From: Aliidiomarina sedimenti
Lineage (GTDB): Bacteria > Pseudomonadota > Gammaproteobacteria > Enterobacterales > Alteromonadaceae
Reading direction: 5' to 3'
Length of the DNA: 64,000 nucleotides
NCBI RefSeq assembly: GCF_003986955.1
Contig: NZ_PIPN01000004.1
Span: 248,001-312,000 of the forward strand
Shown: positions 49,601-56,072 of the stretch, piece after piece
Numbering within the stretch: position 1 is the first letter of the stretch
Layout: every line of letters starts with the position of its first letter
Notes under the pieces: model-generated
Seen by the model: only the letters and a program-made list of their open reading frames with translations
Told to the model about the DNA's origin: nothing
Database searches by the model: none
Program-made: the position numbers and the translations under genes

Positions 49601-49761
49601 CCTTTATGACACTGTTTATCGTGCCTGCGCTGTATCAGGCCATGGCCAAGAACACCGGGTCACCTAGATTGCTGGCGAATCGGATTGCAGGCTATGAAGA
49701 GCAATATCCGGACCGCCGAGCAGAAGACTTAGCACTGGAAGAAGCGAACGCTGAGCGTTAG
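46615..49761 (+). CDS. RND efflux transporter, AcrB/MexF-type
   Basis: The 1048-residue inner-membrane pump has the HAE1-family layout: TM1 at the start, two large periplasmic loops and 12 TMs in total. The proton-relay DD is in LVVDDSIVVLENIYRR (about residue 402), and the C-half has GLAAKNGILIVEFANQLRD. A run of seven glycines lies in the second periplasmic loop (about 656-662). It should export drugs, bile-like or lipophilic compounds with the upstream adaptor. No outer-membrane factor gene follows, so a TolC encoded elsewhere is needed. It converges with ugpQ, overlapping four bases. Confidence 0.94.
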   Translation: MFLSDVSVKRPVFATVLNLLLVIFGVVAFLSLPLREYPNIEPPVVSISTSYPGANAEIMEREVTQRIERGISGIDGIRFIDSRSRNGSSRVTIEFESGRDIDSAANDIRERVQRIMRRLPEQIDPPQISKAGADEDTVVWYNLRSELMTSEQLTDYARRFMLERLAIVDGVSSVNFGGERRYAMKLWLDRDAMAARDVTVTDIENRLRAENVELPAGSLESVDREFDVRVSRAYLSASDFEQLTIRGGGDRGYLVRLGEIARVSLEAANDQSVYRSNGVNMLGIGIERQSEANTLEVVRNADREVERIKQTLPASMELVKSYDSSTFIEDSISEVYNTLFIAMAMVVIVIYLFLGNLRVTMIPAVTVPVALLSSYIVLSAMGFSINLLTLLALVLAIGLVVDDSIVVLENIYRRVEMGDPPLLAAYRGAREVGFAVVATTMVLISVFLPLMFLDGNLGLLFSEFAVALAAAVGFSSITALSLSPMLSSKILKKGNKRKGWFRRLFDSGFAKLESGYEKGLRRTIGLPSMAFLVVALAIAGCYVLFGQLGQEYAPQEDRGSFFVIVRGAEGASFESNRVNMERVEEVLLPYVDRGMVDRLIVRAPGWGTSAGVAIVNAVPHGERDWGTAELMGEIREGLNEIPDVIAVANMRSSLGGGGGGGRPVRFVLQGHDFNQLAEWRDIVVARAEENPGLLQVDSNYRETVPQLSVHINHDRAADLGVSVGDIGRTLEAIMGERRVTTYSDRGEEYDVIIEGEREDYQTPSAINNIYVRSTTSNELIPMSNLITVTEGATAPQLNRYNRMRAITVEANLADGYNLGEALAFLEQVVAEDLPEEAAYDFRGESRLYKEGGNTIYWIFLLALTITFLVLAAQFESFVHPIVIILTVPLAIFGALAGLWLGDMTINIYSQIGIIMLIGLAAKNGILIVEFANQLRDAGMRFEDALVRASTLRLRPIVMTAFTTIMSSLPLLLAVGPGSESRAVIGTVIFAGVAFSAFMTLFIVPALYQAMAKNTGSPRLLANRIAGYEEQYPDRRAEDLALEEANAER

Positions 49762-50486
49762 CGATGCCACATTAGCTCGTGCTCGTGGGTAGGAAGGCCA
49801 TCGAGCACGTTGCGGGCAAATTGGGGGTGATTGGTAAATATACCATCCACCCCCATTTTTTTGAGTTCCTGAATATCATGTGACTCGTCGACGGTGTACA
49901 CGTACACCGGCAGGCCGCGTTGGTGGGCGTCGTCAACCAGAGCCTGATCTACGAAGTCGACACAGGTATGCAGTGAATAGGCCCCAAGCTCGGTGGCGAA
50001 GGCGGCGTAGTCGAGCATACAGCTGGCATTAAGGGCACCGAGGCGAACCCAGGGGCATCGCCCATGTAGCGCTTTCAACCAGTGATGGTTGAATGAAGAC
50101 AGGATCAGTTGTTCAGCCGTAAAGCCAAATTCCCCGCGGGCCCGCTCCAGCAACGGGGCAAGTAAATCTAGTGGCACTTCACCTTTTAACTCAATATTAA
50201 GTAAACAGCGCCCGCCAATCGACTCGAGTACCTCCGCAAGCGTTGGTACCGGATGTTGACCAAATACTTTTAGTTTACGGATCTGGGCGGCGGTTAAATC
50301 CTGCAGGCGCCCGGGGTGCGCGGTAAGGCGCTCCAGGTACCTGTCATGAAATACGAATATTTCACCGTCGACCGCATAGATGTCTATTTCGATGCCGTCA
50401 GCTCTGCATTCCAGTGCCCTGTGCATAGCAACCAGGGTATTTTCCGGCGCCTCAGCGCTGGCACCTCGGTGCGCGATAATCAACAT
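49758..50486 (-). CDS. ugpQ: Glycerophosphodiester phosphodiesterase
   Basis: The 242-residue TIM-barrel enzyme hydrolyses glycerophosphodiesters to glycerol-3-phosphate and an alcohol. IAHRGASAEAPENTLVAM, then GIEIDIYAVDGEIFVFHD and the ELK of NIELKGE are the expected active-site residues. No signal peptide is present, so the cytoplasmic UgpQ form is expected. Its ATG overlaps the psd stop (TGATG), linking phospholipid head-group turnover and synthesis in one transcript. Confidence 0.93.
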   Translation of the reverse strand: MLIIAHRGASAEAPENTLVAMHRALECRADGIEIDIYAVDGEIFVFHDRYLERLTAHPGRLQDLTAAQIRKLKVFGQHPVPTLAEVLESIGGRCLLNIELKGEVPLDLLAPLLERARGEFGFTAEQLILSSFNHHWLKALHGRCPWVRLGALNASCMLDYAAFATELGAYSLHTCVDFVDQALVDDAHQRGLPVYVYTVDESHDIQELKKMGVDGIFTNHPQFARNVLDGLPTHEHELMWHR

Positions 50487-51355
50487 CAGCGGATCAGCTG
50501 CCCCATGACCTCGCCCATTCGCGTAACGTCATCCGCCTGCAGATTCTCTTCAAAAAACATCATCTCGTCAGGGAAGGTCAGGACAACGGTTGAGCCAAGC
50601 TTAAAACGACCCATTTCTTCGCCTTTTTTCAACGTAACGGCGTTAAACCCCTGCGCTGGATACTCCCAGCTATGAATGCGGGGGCCGGTTGGCGGTGTCA
50701 CGGTGCCAGCCCATACCGTCTCAATACTGGCCACAATGGTTGCGCCTATCAGGGTCAGCGTGAACGGACCCTGAGCGGAATCGAAGAAACACACCACTCG
50801 TTCGTTGCGTGCAAATAAGCCCGGCACATTGGCCGCTGTTAACGGGTTGACTGAGAATAAGTCACCCGGCACATAGGTCATTTTACGCAAGGTTCCGTCG
50901 AGCGGCATATGGATGCGGTGATAATCACGCGGAGCCAGATAAATCGTCGCAAACTGCCCGTTTTTATACGGGGCGGCGTCTGCTGCGTCGCCGCCGAGCA
51001 ATTTAACCAGACTGTAGTCATGGTTTTTGGCCTGAATAATAGAGTCGCCGTCGATCTTACCGAGCTGCGACACTTTGCCATCAACAGGGTGCGCGAGCTC
51101 AAAGTCGTCAGCCTGCAGGGGCCGGGCCTCGGGTTTCAGCGGTCGGGTAAAAAATTCATTGAACGTGCTGTAGTCTGACGGTTCTTCATGTACGGCTTCA
51201 GACATATCGACCTGGTAATGTTTAATAAACCAGCGCATAAAAAGCTGGGTAAAAATACCAGCACGAGCGCTGGCAAATTTTCCCATCAAACGGGAAACTG
51301 CGTGCTTGGGTAGTACATACTGGGCTTTGACTTTGAATTGGTCGAGTTTGCTCAT
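50486..51355 (-). CDS. psd: Phosphatidylserine decarboxylase
   Basis: The 289-residue enzyme makes phosphatidylethanolamine at the inner membrane. The self-cleavage site LGST (in GRFKLGSTVVLTFP, about residue 254) yields the pyruvoyl alpha chain, and HIPVHPVDG-like HPVDGKVS and the YHRIHMP motif are present. Length matches E. coli Psd. It starts seven bases after rsgA ends and overlaps ugpQ by one base, giving the operon rsgA-psd-ugpQ. Confidence 0.96.
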   Translation of the reverse strand: MSKLDQFKVKAQYVLPKHAVSRLMGKFASARAGIFTQLFMRWFIKHYQVDMSEAVHEEPSDYSTFNEFFTRPLKPEARPLQADDFELAHPVDGKVSQLGKIDGDSIIQAKNHDYSLVKLLGGDAADAAPYKNGQFATIYLAPRDYHRIHMPLDGTLRKMTYVPGDLFSVNPLTAANVPGLFARNERVVCFFDSAQGPFTLTLIGATIVASIETVWAGTVTPPTGPRIHSWEYPAQGFNAVTLKKGEEMGRFKLGSTVVLTFPDEMMFFEENLQADDVTRMGEVMGQLIR

Positions 51356-51362
51356 AGGGGCA

Positions 51363-52382
51363 TCAGGCCTGTTCTAAAGAATCAATAATTCGATGGTAAT
51401 TTTGTAATCGCTCGGCGTCCAGCTTTTGCTCGGCAACGGCCGCCTGAAGTGCGCAGCCAGGATCAGTGCGATGTTTGCAGTCGCGGAATTTACAGCCACC
51501 AATATACGGACGAAATTCACGAAAGCCCCAGGTTACGCGTTCAGGTTCGATATGCCAAAGCCCGAATTCACGAATCCCAGGCGAGTCAATAAGTGCGGCA
51601 TGATTTGGCAGCCGATGGAGCCGGGCAACGGTGGTCGTGTGCTGGCCTAACCCTGAATTATGCGAGACATCGCCGGTAACAATAGAGGCCTGCGGTAAAA
51701 TAGCGTTGACTAACGACGACTTACCGACGCCTGACTGACCGACAAAGACGGAGACATTATTCGCCATTAAGTCCGTCAGCTGGTCCAGCCCATGCTGTTC
51801 TTTTGCGCTGACCACGGCGACCTGGTAACCAATGTCGCGGTACAATGCGAGCCGGTTCTGAATATATTCCTCGTTGACCTCGTCGATCAGATCCGCTTTA
51901 TTCATCACTATCACCGGGCGAATGGCAATGTCTTCACAGGCCACCAGATAGCGGTCAATAATTTGAGCTGAAAATGCCGGAAGCGGTGATGTGACAACGA
52001 ATATTTGGTCAATATTGGCGGCCACCGGTTTAATTCCGTCGTAGACATCGGGTCGGGTTAACAGGCTACGACGCTCTTCAACCGCCTCGATAACACCCTG
52101 CAAACCTTGTTCGCTTTCTGCTGCGGGACGAAATGCAACGATATCACCCGTCACCAGGCTACCTGCTGTACGTCGTATATTGCAGCGCAAAATCTCACCT
52201 TGGTCGGTTTCGATATCGGCATGCTGGCCAAAACGACTAATGACAATTGCGTTTTGCATTGACCCGAGCTGATCGTTTGCCCACTCGACGCTTTGCTTTG
52301 TCTCACGTTTTGCCAACCGCTTCTGCATGTTCGAGCGGACGCGGCGTTGCTGGCCTTTACTGAGTTTGTTGTTGCGACCCAC
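51363..52382 (-). CDS. rsgA: Ribosome small-subunit GTPase RsgA
   Basis: The 339-residue circularly permuted GTPase matures the 30S subunit. An OB-fold is followed by the G motifs NKADL (G4), [12 protein letters not shown] (G1) and DSPGIREF (G3) in permuted order, then the zinc site [15 protein letters not shown] chose GTG 52382 because AAGGA lies five bases upstream and the resulting N-terminus ([14 protein letters not shown]) matches E. coli RsgA; the frame is open far upstream. It is divergent from orn, with 97 bases between. Confidence 0.95.
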   Translation of the reverse strand: MGRNNKLSKGQQRRVRSNMQKRLAKRETKQSVEWANDQLGSMQNAIVISRFGQHADIETDQGEILRCNIRRTAGSLVTGDIVAFRPAAESEQGLQGVIEAVEERRSLLTRPDVYDGIKPVAANIDQIFVVTSPLPAFSAQIIDRYLVACEDIAIRPVIVMNKADLIDEVNEEYIQNRLALYRDIGYQVAVVSAKEQHGLDQLTDLMANNVSVFVGQSGVGKSSLVNAILPQASIVTGDVSHNSGLGQHTTTVARLHRLPNHAALIDSPGIREFGLWHIEPERVTWGFREFRPYIGGCKFRDCKHRTDPGCALQAAVAEQKLDAERLQNYHRIIDSLEQA

Positions 52383-52479
52383 TGGAATCCTTGCTTGGTT
52401 GTGCTGTTTCTTGCTTGCTATGATACAACAATTGAACTGTTCTCGCCCCTGCTTTGCAGGGCTTACCCTGGAGTTACGA

Positions 52480-53034
52480 ATGAGCGAACCTGGCCAACGC
52501 CTGATATGGATTGATTTGGAGATGACAGGCTTGGTGCCTGAACGCGATGTCATTATTGAAATTGCTACCATAGTGACCGATAAAGATTTGAATGTGCTGG
52601 CAGAGGGACCTGTTTTTGCGATTAAGCAAAGCGACCAGACGTTGGCGTCGATGGATGAGTGGAACACCCGAACTCACACCCAGTCTGGCCTGGTTAAGCG
52701 GATCAAAGAAGAAGGTGTTGGCATGGCCGAGGCCGAGCAGCAAACCATTGCCTTTTTGCAGGAACACATAGCGCAAGGGGTGTCGCCGATGTGTGGTAAT
52801 AGTATCTGCCAGGACCGCCGTTTTCTGGCCCGGCAGATGCCACAATTAGAAGCGTACTTTCATTATCGTAATCTGGATGTGAGCACCTTAAAAGAGTTGG
52901 CCCGACGCTGGAAGCCTGAGGTGCTGACTAGTTTCAAGAAGCAGAATGCACACACGGCGTTGGCTGATATTCGTGAATCCATCGCAGAATTGGTGCATTA
53001 TCGAGCAACTATGCTGAATTTAGAAAAAAATTGA
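52480..53034 (+). CDS. orn: Oligoribonuclease
   Basis: The 184-residue DEDDh exonuclease clears 2-5-nt RNAs, including pGpG from cyclic-di-GMP breakdown. The motifs WIDLEMTGL, the middle [10 protein letters not shown] and [11 protein letters not shown] give the DEDD residues and general base His. I chose ATG 52480, with GGAG upstream and the family N-terminus; the frame is open earlier. It is followed by a tRNA-Gly gene, as in E. coli orn-glyVXY. Confidence 0.96.
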   Translation: MSEPGQRLIWIDLEMTGLVPERDVIIEIATIVTDKDLNVLAEGPVFAIKQSDQTLASMDEWNTRTHTQSGLVKRIKEEGVGMAEAEQQTIAFLQEHIAQGVSPMCGNSICQDRRFLARQMPQLEAYFHYRNLDVSTLKELARRWKPEVLTSFKKQNAHTALADIRESIAELVHYRATMLNLEKN

Positions 53035-53044
53035 AGGAAGGGGC

Positions 53045-53072
53045 TTGCAAAGCGCCTCAGGTTCAGTAAAAT
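53045..53072 (+). promoter_or_regulatory. Promoter of the tRNA-Gly gene
   Basis: TTGCAA (53045-53050), a 16-base spacer and TAAAAT (53067-53072) are followed by a GC-rich discriminator GCGCC, the form expected of a stringently controlled stable-RNA promoter. The tRNA starts 45 bases further on. Confidence 0.65.
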
Positions 53073-53117
53073 GCGCCTCGCAGTCAAGGGGTTGGCCCTC
53101 GACGCTGCACCTGATAT

Positions 53118-53193
53118 GCGAGTATAGCTCAGCTGGTAGAGCGCGACCTTGCCAAGGTCGAGGTCACGAGTTCGAACCTCGTTACTCGCTCCA
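53118..53193 (+). tRNA. tRNA-Gly(GCC)
   Basis: A full cloverleaf is visible. The acceptor GCGAGTA pairs with TACTCGC (53183-53189), the D arm is GCTC/GAGC, the anticodon stem CGACC/GGTCG holds loop TTGCCAA with anticodon GCC at 53151-53153, and the T arm is ACGAG-TTCGAAC-CTCGT. CCA is encoded. It reads GGC/GGT codons. A single copy lies here, where E. coli has three after orn. Confidence 0.98.
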
Positions 53194-53199
53194 AATTCG

Positions 53200-53229
53200 A
53201 AAAAAGCCGTCCGTTGGGACGGCTTTTTT
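53200..53229 (+). terminator. Terminator of the tRNA-Gly transcript
   Basis: A 13-bp perfect stem (53200-53212 with 53217-53229, core GCCGTCC) and a four-base loop end in a T-run seven bases after the tRNA. Confidence 0.95.
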
Positions 53230-53277
53230 GTTTATCTCCCCCGAAAACACGACTCCCCAAGGTCGCTAAACTGAGCG

Positions 53278-53289
53278 ATACTTAGGCAG
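53278..53289 (+). promoter_or_regulatory. CTTAGG motif upstream of the first pilin
   Basis: ATACTTAGGCAG lies 24 bases before the ATG of the first pilin. The inverted pair TCGCT/AGCGA (53263-53278) is directly upstream. A near copy precedes the main pilin (54688-54701) and a looser one precedes the regulator (53854-53866). Confidence 0.4.
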
Positions 53290-53312
53290 CCACTTTCTCG
53301 GGGAGAGAACCC

Positions 53313-53807
53313 ATGCGTCTTTCAGTAACGGCAGTATCTATTGCGCTTCTCACTTTTTGCGCCGCAAGCAGTAGCGCAGTTTACGGCCAGCAGATGAAGC
53401 GAACTACAAGCGACCGCCTTGTCGTGATCGGCCGTATTGAACCTACCTGTAGCGTTGACTTTAATACCGACCATCCGATGGCTCGTCCCTTTGAAGCACT
53501 TCGTTATAATTCAACAGCTCCCCAGGTAGTTGCCCAGGTGACCGTACTATGCAATTTTCAACAGGAAACCGTGAACGTAACGTACGAGTCACTTAACCGT
53601 GGTCTTCGCAACGAATTTGGCGCTGTGATTGACTATGAAAAGAGTCTCTCTGGTGTACGTGGCGGCGGTATGGCCAGTGAAGGCCCCTGGACTATTGCTC
53701 AACGAACTGGCGGGCGGCCCTACTTTTTCCGCGTATCACCTCGTAATATGGGACTCATATCAGGTCATTATTCAGACGTTATAGTGGTCTCTGTTTCCTC
53801 TCACTAG
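53313..53807 (+). CDS. Spore-coat-U/Csu-type fimbrial subunit
   Basis: The 164-residue exported protein has a signal peptide ending VYGQ. The mature region begins with an alternating hydrophobic strand (RLVVIGRIEPTCSV) containing the first Cys, with a second Cys in VTVLCNF. This matches the SCPU/archaic pilin immunoglobulin-like fold and its disulfide. The end (SGHYSDVIVVSVSS) is the last strand. It is probably a minor or adaptor pilin. It is separated from the main cluster by the regulator gene. GGGGAGAG lies before the ATG. Confidence 0.8.
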   Translation: MRLSVTAVSIALLTFCAASSSAVYGQQMKRTTSDRLVVIGRIEPTCSVDFNTDHPMARPFEALRYNSTAPQVVAQVTVLCNFQQETVNVTYESLNRGLRNEFGAVIDYEKSLSGVRGGGMASEGPWTIAQRTGGRPYFFRVSPRNMGLISGHYSDVIVVSVSSH

Positions 53808-53853
53808 TCCTCTCGGGCTAGGCCCCATTGCTGAATCTCCGCTGCAAGGTATT

Positions 53854-53866
53854 AATCTTAGGCTAG
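53854..53866 (+). promoter_or_regulatory. CTTAGG motif upstream of the LuxR-type regulator
   Basis: AATCTTAGGCTAG lies about 70 bases before the regulator ATG and resembles the motif at the two pilin genes, which would allow autoregulation. Confidence 0.3.
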
Positions 53867-53934
53867 CGACCTTGCTCCGTGGTGCAGCGGTGCTTAAATA
53901 GATCGGGTCAACACATAACAAGCTAGCGATTACC

Positions 53935-54606
53935 ATGACCTTTATAACGATTACCAATGATCGGACCTGGCTCAACCAGTGGACCGCGTTACTTGCTTTA
54001 GTTAAAACCGACCGCGTTCGCCACCATAGTATCTCGTTGCGGGAGTTTTCCCGTTTACGCCTTGAGCCTGGCAGCATTATTTTTATTGATACCCAGGCGT
54101 TGGGAATGCCCAAGTACCTGCCATACAACCCTCACCCAAACATGGATCAGTGCAGTGTGGTTCTGACTAACACCACTGATTTATCAGATACCGCGCTATT
54201 GCATTTCCTCAAGGCAGGTTTCAATGGGGTTATTCGTCTTGGCGAACGACCCGAATGCGTGCTCAAAGCTCTCGAAGCGATTAGTAAAGGACAGACTTGG
54301 TTTCCACGCCGAATTGTCGAGCAAGCGGTGCGTGATTATCAGCGTACTAACACCACGCCGGAACAGGTCGTTTATGAGCTGGCGGCTGCCTATGAACTTA
54401 GCAAACGTGAGCAGCAGGTTTGCCTGGAACTAATTCATGGGCAAAAAAACTGTTATATCGCGAAAAAATTGTTCATTAGTACTCATACCGTGAAATGCCA
54501 TGTCACCAATCTTTATCGAAAACTGGGAATTCGTTCCCGGCATGAAATTCTTAATTTGGTCAATCGCCGGATGCAGCGGCGCGAAGACACGGCCTTAGCC
54601 AGCTAA
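53935..54606 (+). CDS. LuxR-type regulator with degenerate receiver
   Basis: The 223-residue product has an N-terminal receiver-like domain (about 1-120) and a C-terminal LuxR helix-turn-helix (about 153-213: LSKREQQVCLEL, KLFISTHTVKCHVTNLYRKLGIRSR). Asp52 is present in IIFIDTQ, but the acidic pair at the N-terminus is reduced to one (ITNDR) and the conserved Lys before the last helix is Arg (GVIRLGE). Phosphorylation is doubtful, as in CsgD/VpsT-like regulators. Its place inside the fimbrial locus suggests a pathway-specific activator. Confidence 0.88.
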   Translation: MTFITITNDRTWLNQWTALLALVKTDRVRHHSISLREFSRLRLEPGSIIFIDTQALGMPKYLPYNPHPNMDQCSVVLTNTTDLSDTALLHFLKAGFNGVIRLGERPECVLKALEAISKGQTWFPRRIVEQAVRDYQRTNTTPEQVVYELAAAYELSKREQQVCLELIHGQKNCYIAKKLFISTHTVKCHVTNLYRKLGIRSRHEILNLVNRRMQRREDTALAS

Positions 54607-54687
54607 GGTGTGAACCCCGCCGAATTACTACCATAAATGCCGTTAAATTAGGCTGCACGGCTGATTCTAACAGAGGCAACTCCACGA

Positions 54688-54701
54688 ATACTTAGGGGCA
54701 G
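54688..54701 (+). promoter_or_regulatory. CTTAGG motif upstream of the main pilin
   Basis: ATACTTAGGGGCAG lies about 60 bases upstream of the main pilin ATG. It shares ATACTTAGG and CAG with the motif at 53278-53289. Candidate site for the embedded regulator. Confidence 0.4.
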
Positions 54702-54761
54702 TTCGGGGCCAGTCCCTGAACATGACAAGAACCTCAACAATTGAAGACAAGGAATACAGCA

Positions 54762-55232
54762 ATGAAAAAATTAGCAACCTTACTCTCGTTAGCAGCGGCC
54801 CTGGCAACTACTGGTGCAATGGCTAACACCAGCGATATCCTGAATGTGCAAGGTACTATTGATGAGTACTGCGAACTGCAAGTAACTCCACAAGCAGGTT
54901 TTGATTTCGATAACCAATGGCACGTTGTTGGCCAGATCGGTGTTTCATGCAACAACGGCGCAGGTAGTGCAGATGTAACTTACGAAGCGCAAAGCAATGG
55001 TTTCGTGCACACCAACGGCGTTGACTTTATTTCTTATGAAGCCCGCAACCTGGGTTCAATCCCTTCTGGTCCTGTGACTATCCCACCAAACGGTGGTCCA
55101 CACACAATTTCACAACCAGCAGGCGCAGCTCCAGCCTTTGCTAACACTGACCTTGAATACCGCGGTATTACATCAGGTGCAGAATTGGCGGGTGACTACA
55201 CCGCAGTTATGGAAATCACTGTTTCTCCATAG
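54762..55232 (+). CDS. Probable major fimbrial subunit
   Basis: The 156-residue protein has a signal peptide ending GAMA-N, then an alternating N-terminal donor-strand segment (SDILNVQGTIDEYCEL). Its two cysteines (EYCEL and GVSCNN) and the final strand (AGDYTAVMEITVSP) fit a chaperone-usher pilin of spore-coat-U type. I chose ATG 54762 because AAGGA lies seven bases upstream. A hairpin follows the stop, then the chaperone. It is the likely main shaft subunit because of its position and the hairpin. Confidence 0.85.
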   Translation: MKKLATLLSLAAALATTGAMANTSDILNVQGTIDEYCELQVTPQAGFDFDNQWHVVGQIGVSCNNGAGSADVTYEAQSNGFVHTNGVDFISYEARNLGSIPSGPVTIPPNGGPHTISQPAGAAPAFANTDLEYRGITSGAELAGDYTAVMEITVSP

Positions 55233-55257
55233 TCTGTAGCCAAGTGTTTGCTCTATC

Positions 55258-55281
55258 AGAAGCGGCCGTTAGGCCGCTTCT
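55258..55281 (+). terminator. Hairpin between main pilin and chaperone
   Basis: AGAAGCGGCC (55258-55267) pairs with GGCCGCTTCT (55272-55281) over a four-base loop, followed by a weak pyrimidine-rich tract. It could act as a leaky terminator or mRNA-protecting stem that keeps pilin mRNA above assembly-gene mRNA. Confidence 0.7.
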
Positions 55282-55304
55282 TCTATTACTGGAAGAGGCA
55301 TATT

Positions 55305-56069
55305 ATGAAAAAAATAATAGGAACAATGGCCTTAATTGTGTGGCTGTGTAGCTCCTTAGTGTCGGTACATGCATACGAACTTCATCCGATAAGTCTGACA
55401 CTGGAAGAAATGGGGCGTAACTCTAGCGGTGTCTTTCGGTTGCAGAACACCACCGAACGGCCGTTGACGTTTGAAATATCGGCAGCGCGGCGTGTCCTCA
55501 AGGATGGCTATTACGATGAGCTTGAAGATGCAGACGAAGATTTTATTATTATGCCTCCTCAAGCTTATATCGAACCAGGCGATTTTCAGGTTTTTCGGGT
55601 GCGTTACCTGGGCAATAAGGTGCTCGATCAGGCAGCAGGCTACCGCATCATTTTTTATCAATTACCTGTCGATCTGGCACCCGTCGAAGGCTCAGGGGTG
55701 CAGTTTGTGATGCACATTCATGCGCCGGTTTTTGTGGTGCCCCGAGGTACAGTCGCGGAGATTTACTCTGAAATTGACTACACGGATTTGCACAATGAGA
55801 CGCGCTTTGAAGCTGATTTCTTTGATCGGGATAATCCTTATGGGGTGATTGTCCTGACCAATCATGGGAATGGTATGCAGGACCTCTCGCGCGGTCAATT
55901 GCAGGTTGAATTTGAGAACGGAGAGTCGCGAACATTAACCTGGCGTGAGTTTTCTCCAGCTGTTTTTGTGCGTCATATTTTACCCGGCGGAGAAAGTCGG
56001 ATTCCGGTTGAGGGGCTTCAGCTTGGCATCGAATCACGTGCGGTGTCGGCCCAGTTTATAAGTAGTTAA
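55305..56069 (+). CDS. Fimbrial periplasmic chaperone
   Basis: The 254-residue protein has a signal peptide ending VHA-Y, then a PapD-like two-domain fold: SLTLEEMGRNSSGVFRLQNTTERP (strands A1-B1) and FQVFRVRYLG (G1 strand with alternating hydrophobics that cap pilins). It delivers subunits to the usher. I chose ATG 55305, with GAGG upstream. The usher ATG follows three bases after its stop. Confidence 0.88.
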   Translation: MKKIIGTMALIVWLCSSLVSVHAYELHPISLTLEEMGRNSSGVFRLQNTTERPLTFEISAARRVLKDGYYDELEDADEDFIIMPPQAYIEPGDFQVFRVRYLGNKVLDQAAGYRIIFYQLPVDLAPVEGSGVQFVMHIHAPVFVVPRGTVAEIYSEIDYTDLHNETRFEADFFDRDNPYGVIVLTNHGNGMQDLSRGQLQVEFENGESRTLTWREFSPAVFVRHILPGGESRIPVEGLQLGIESRAVSAQFISS

Positions 56070-56072
56070 GCC

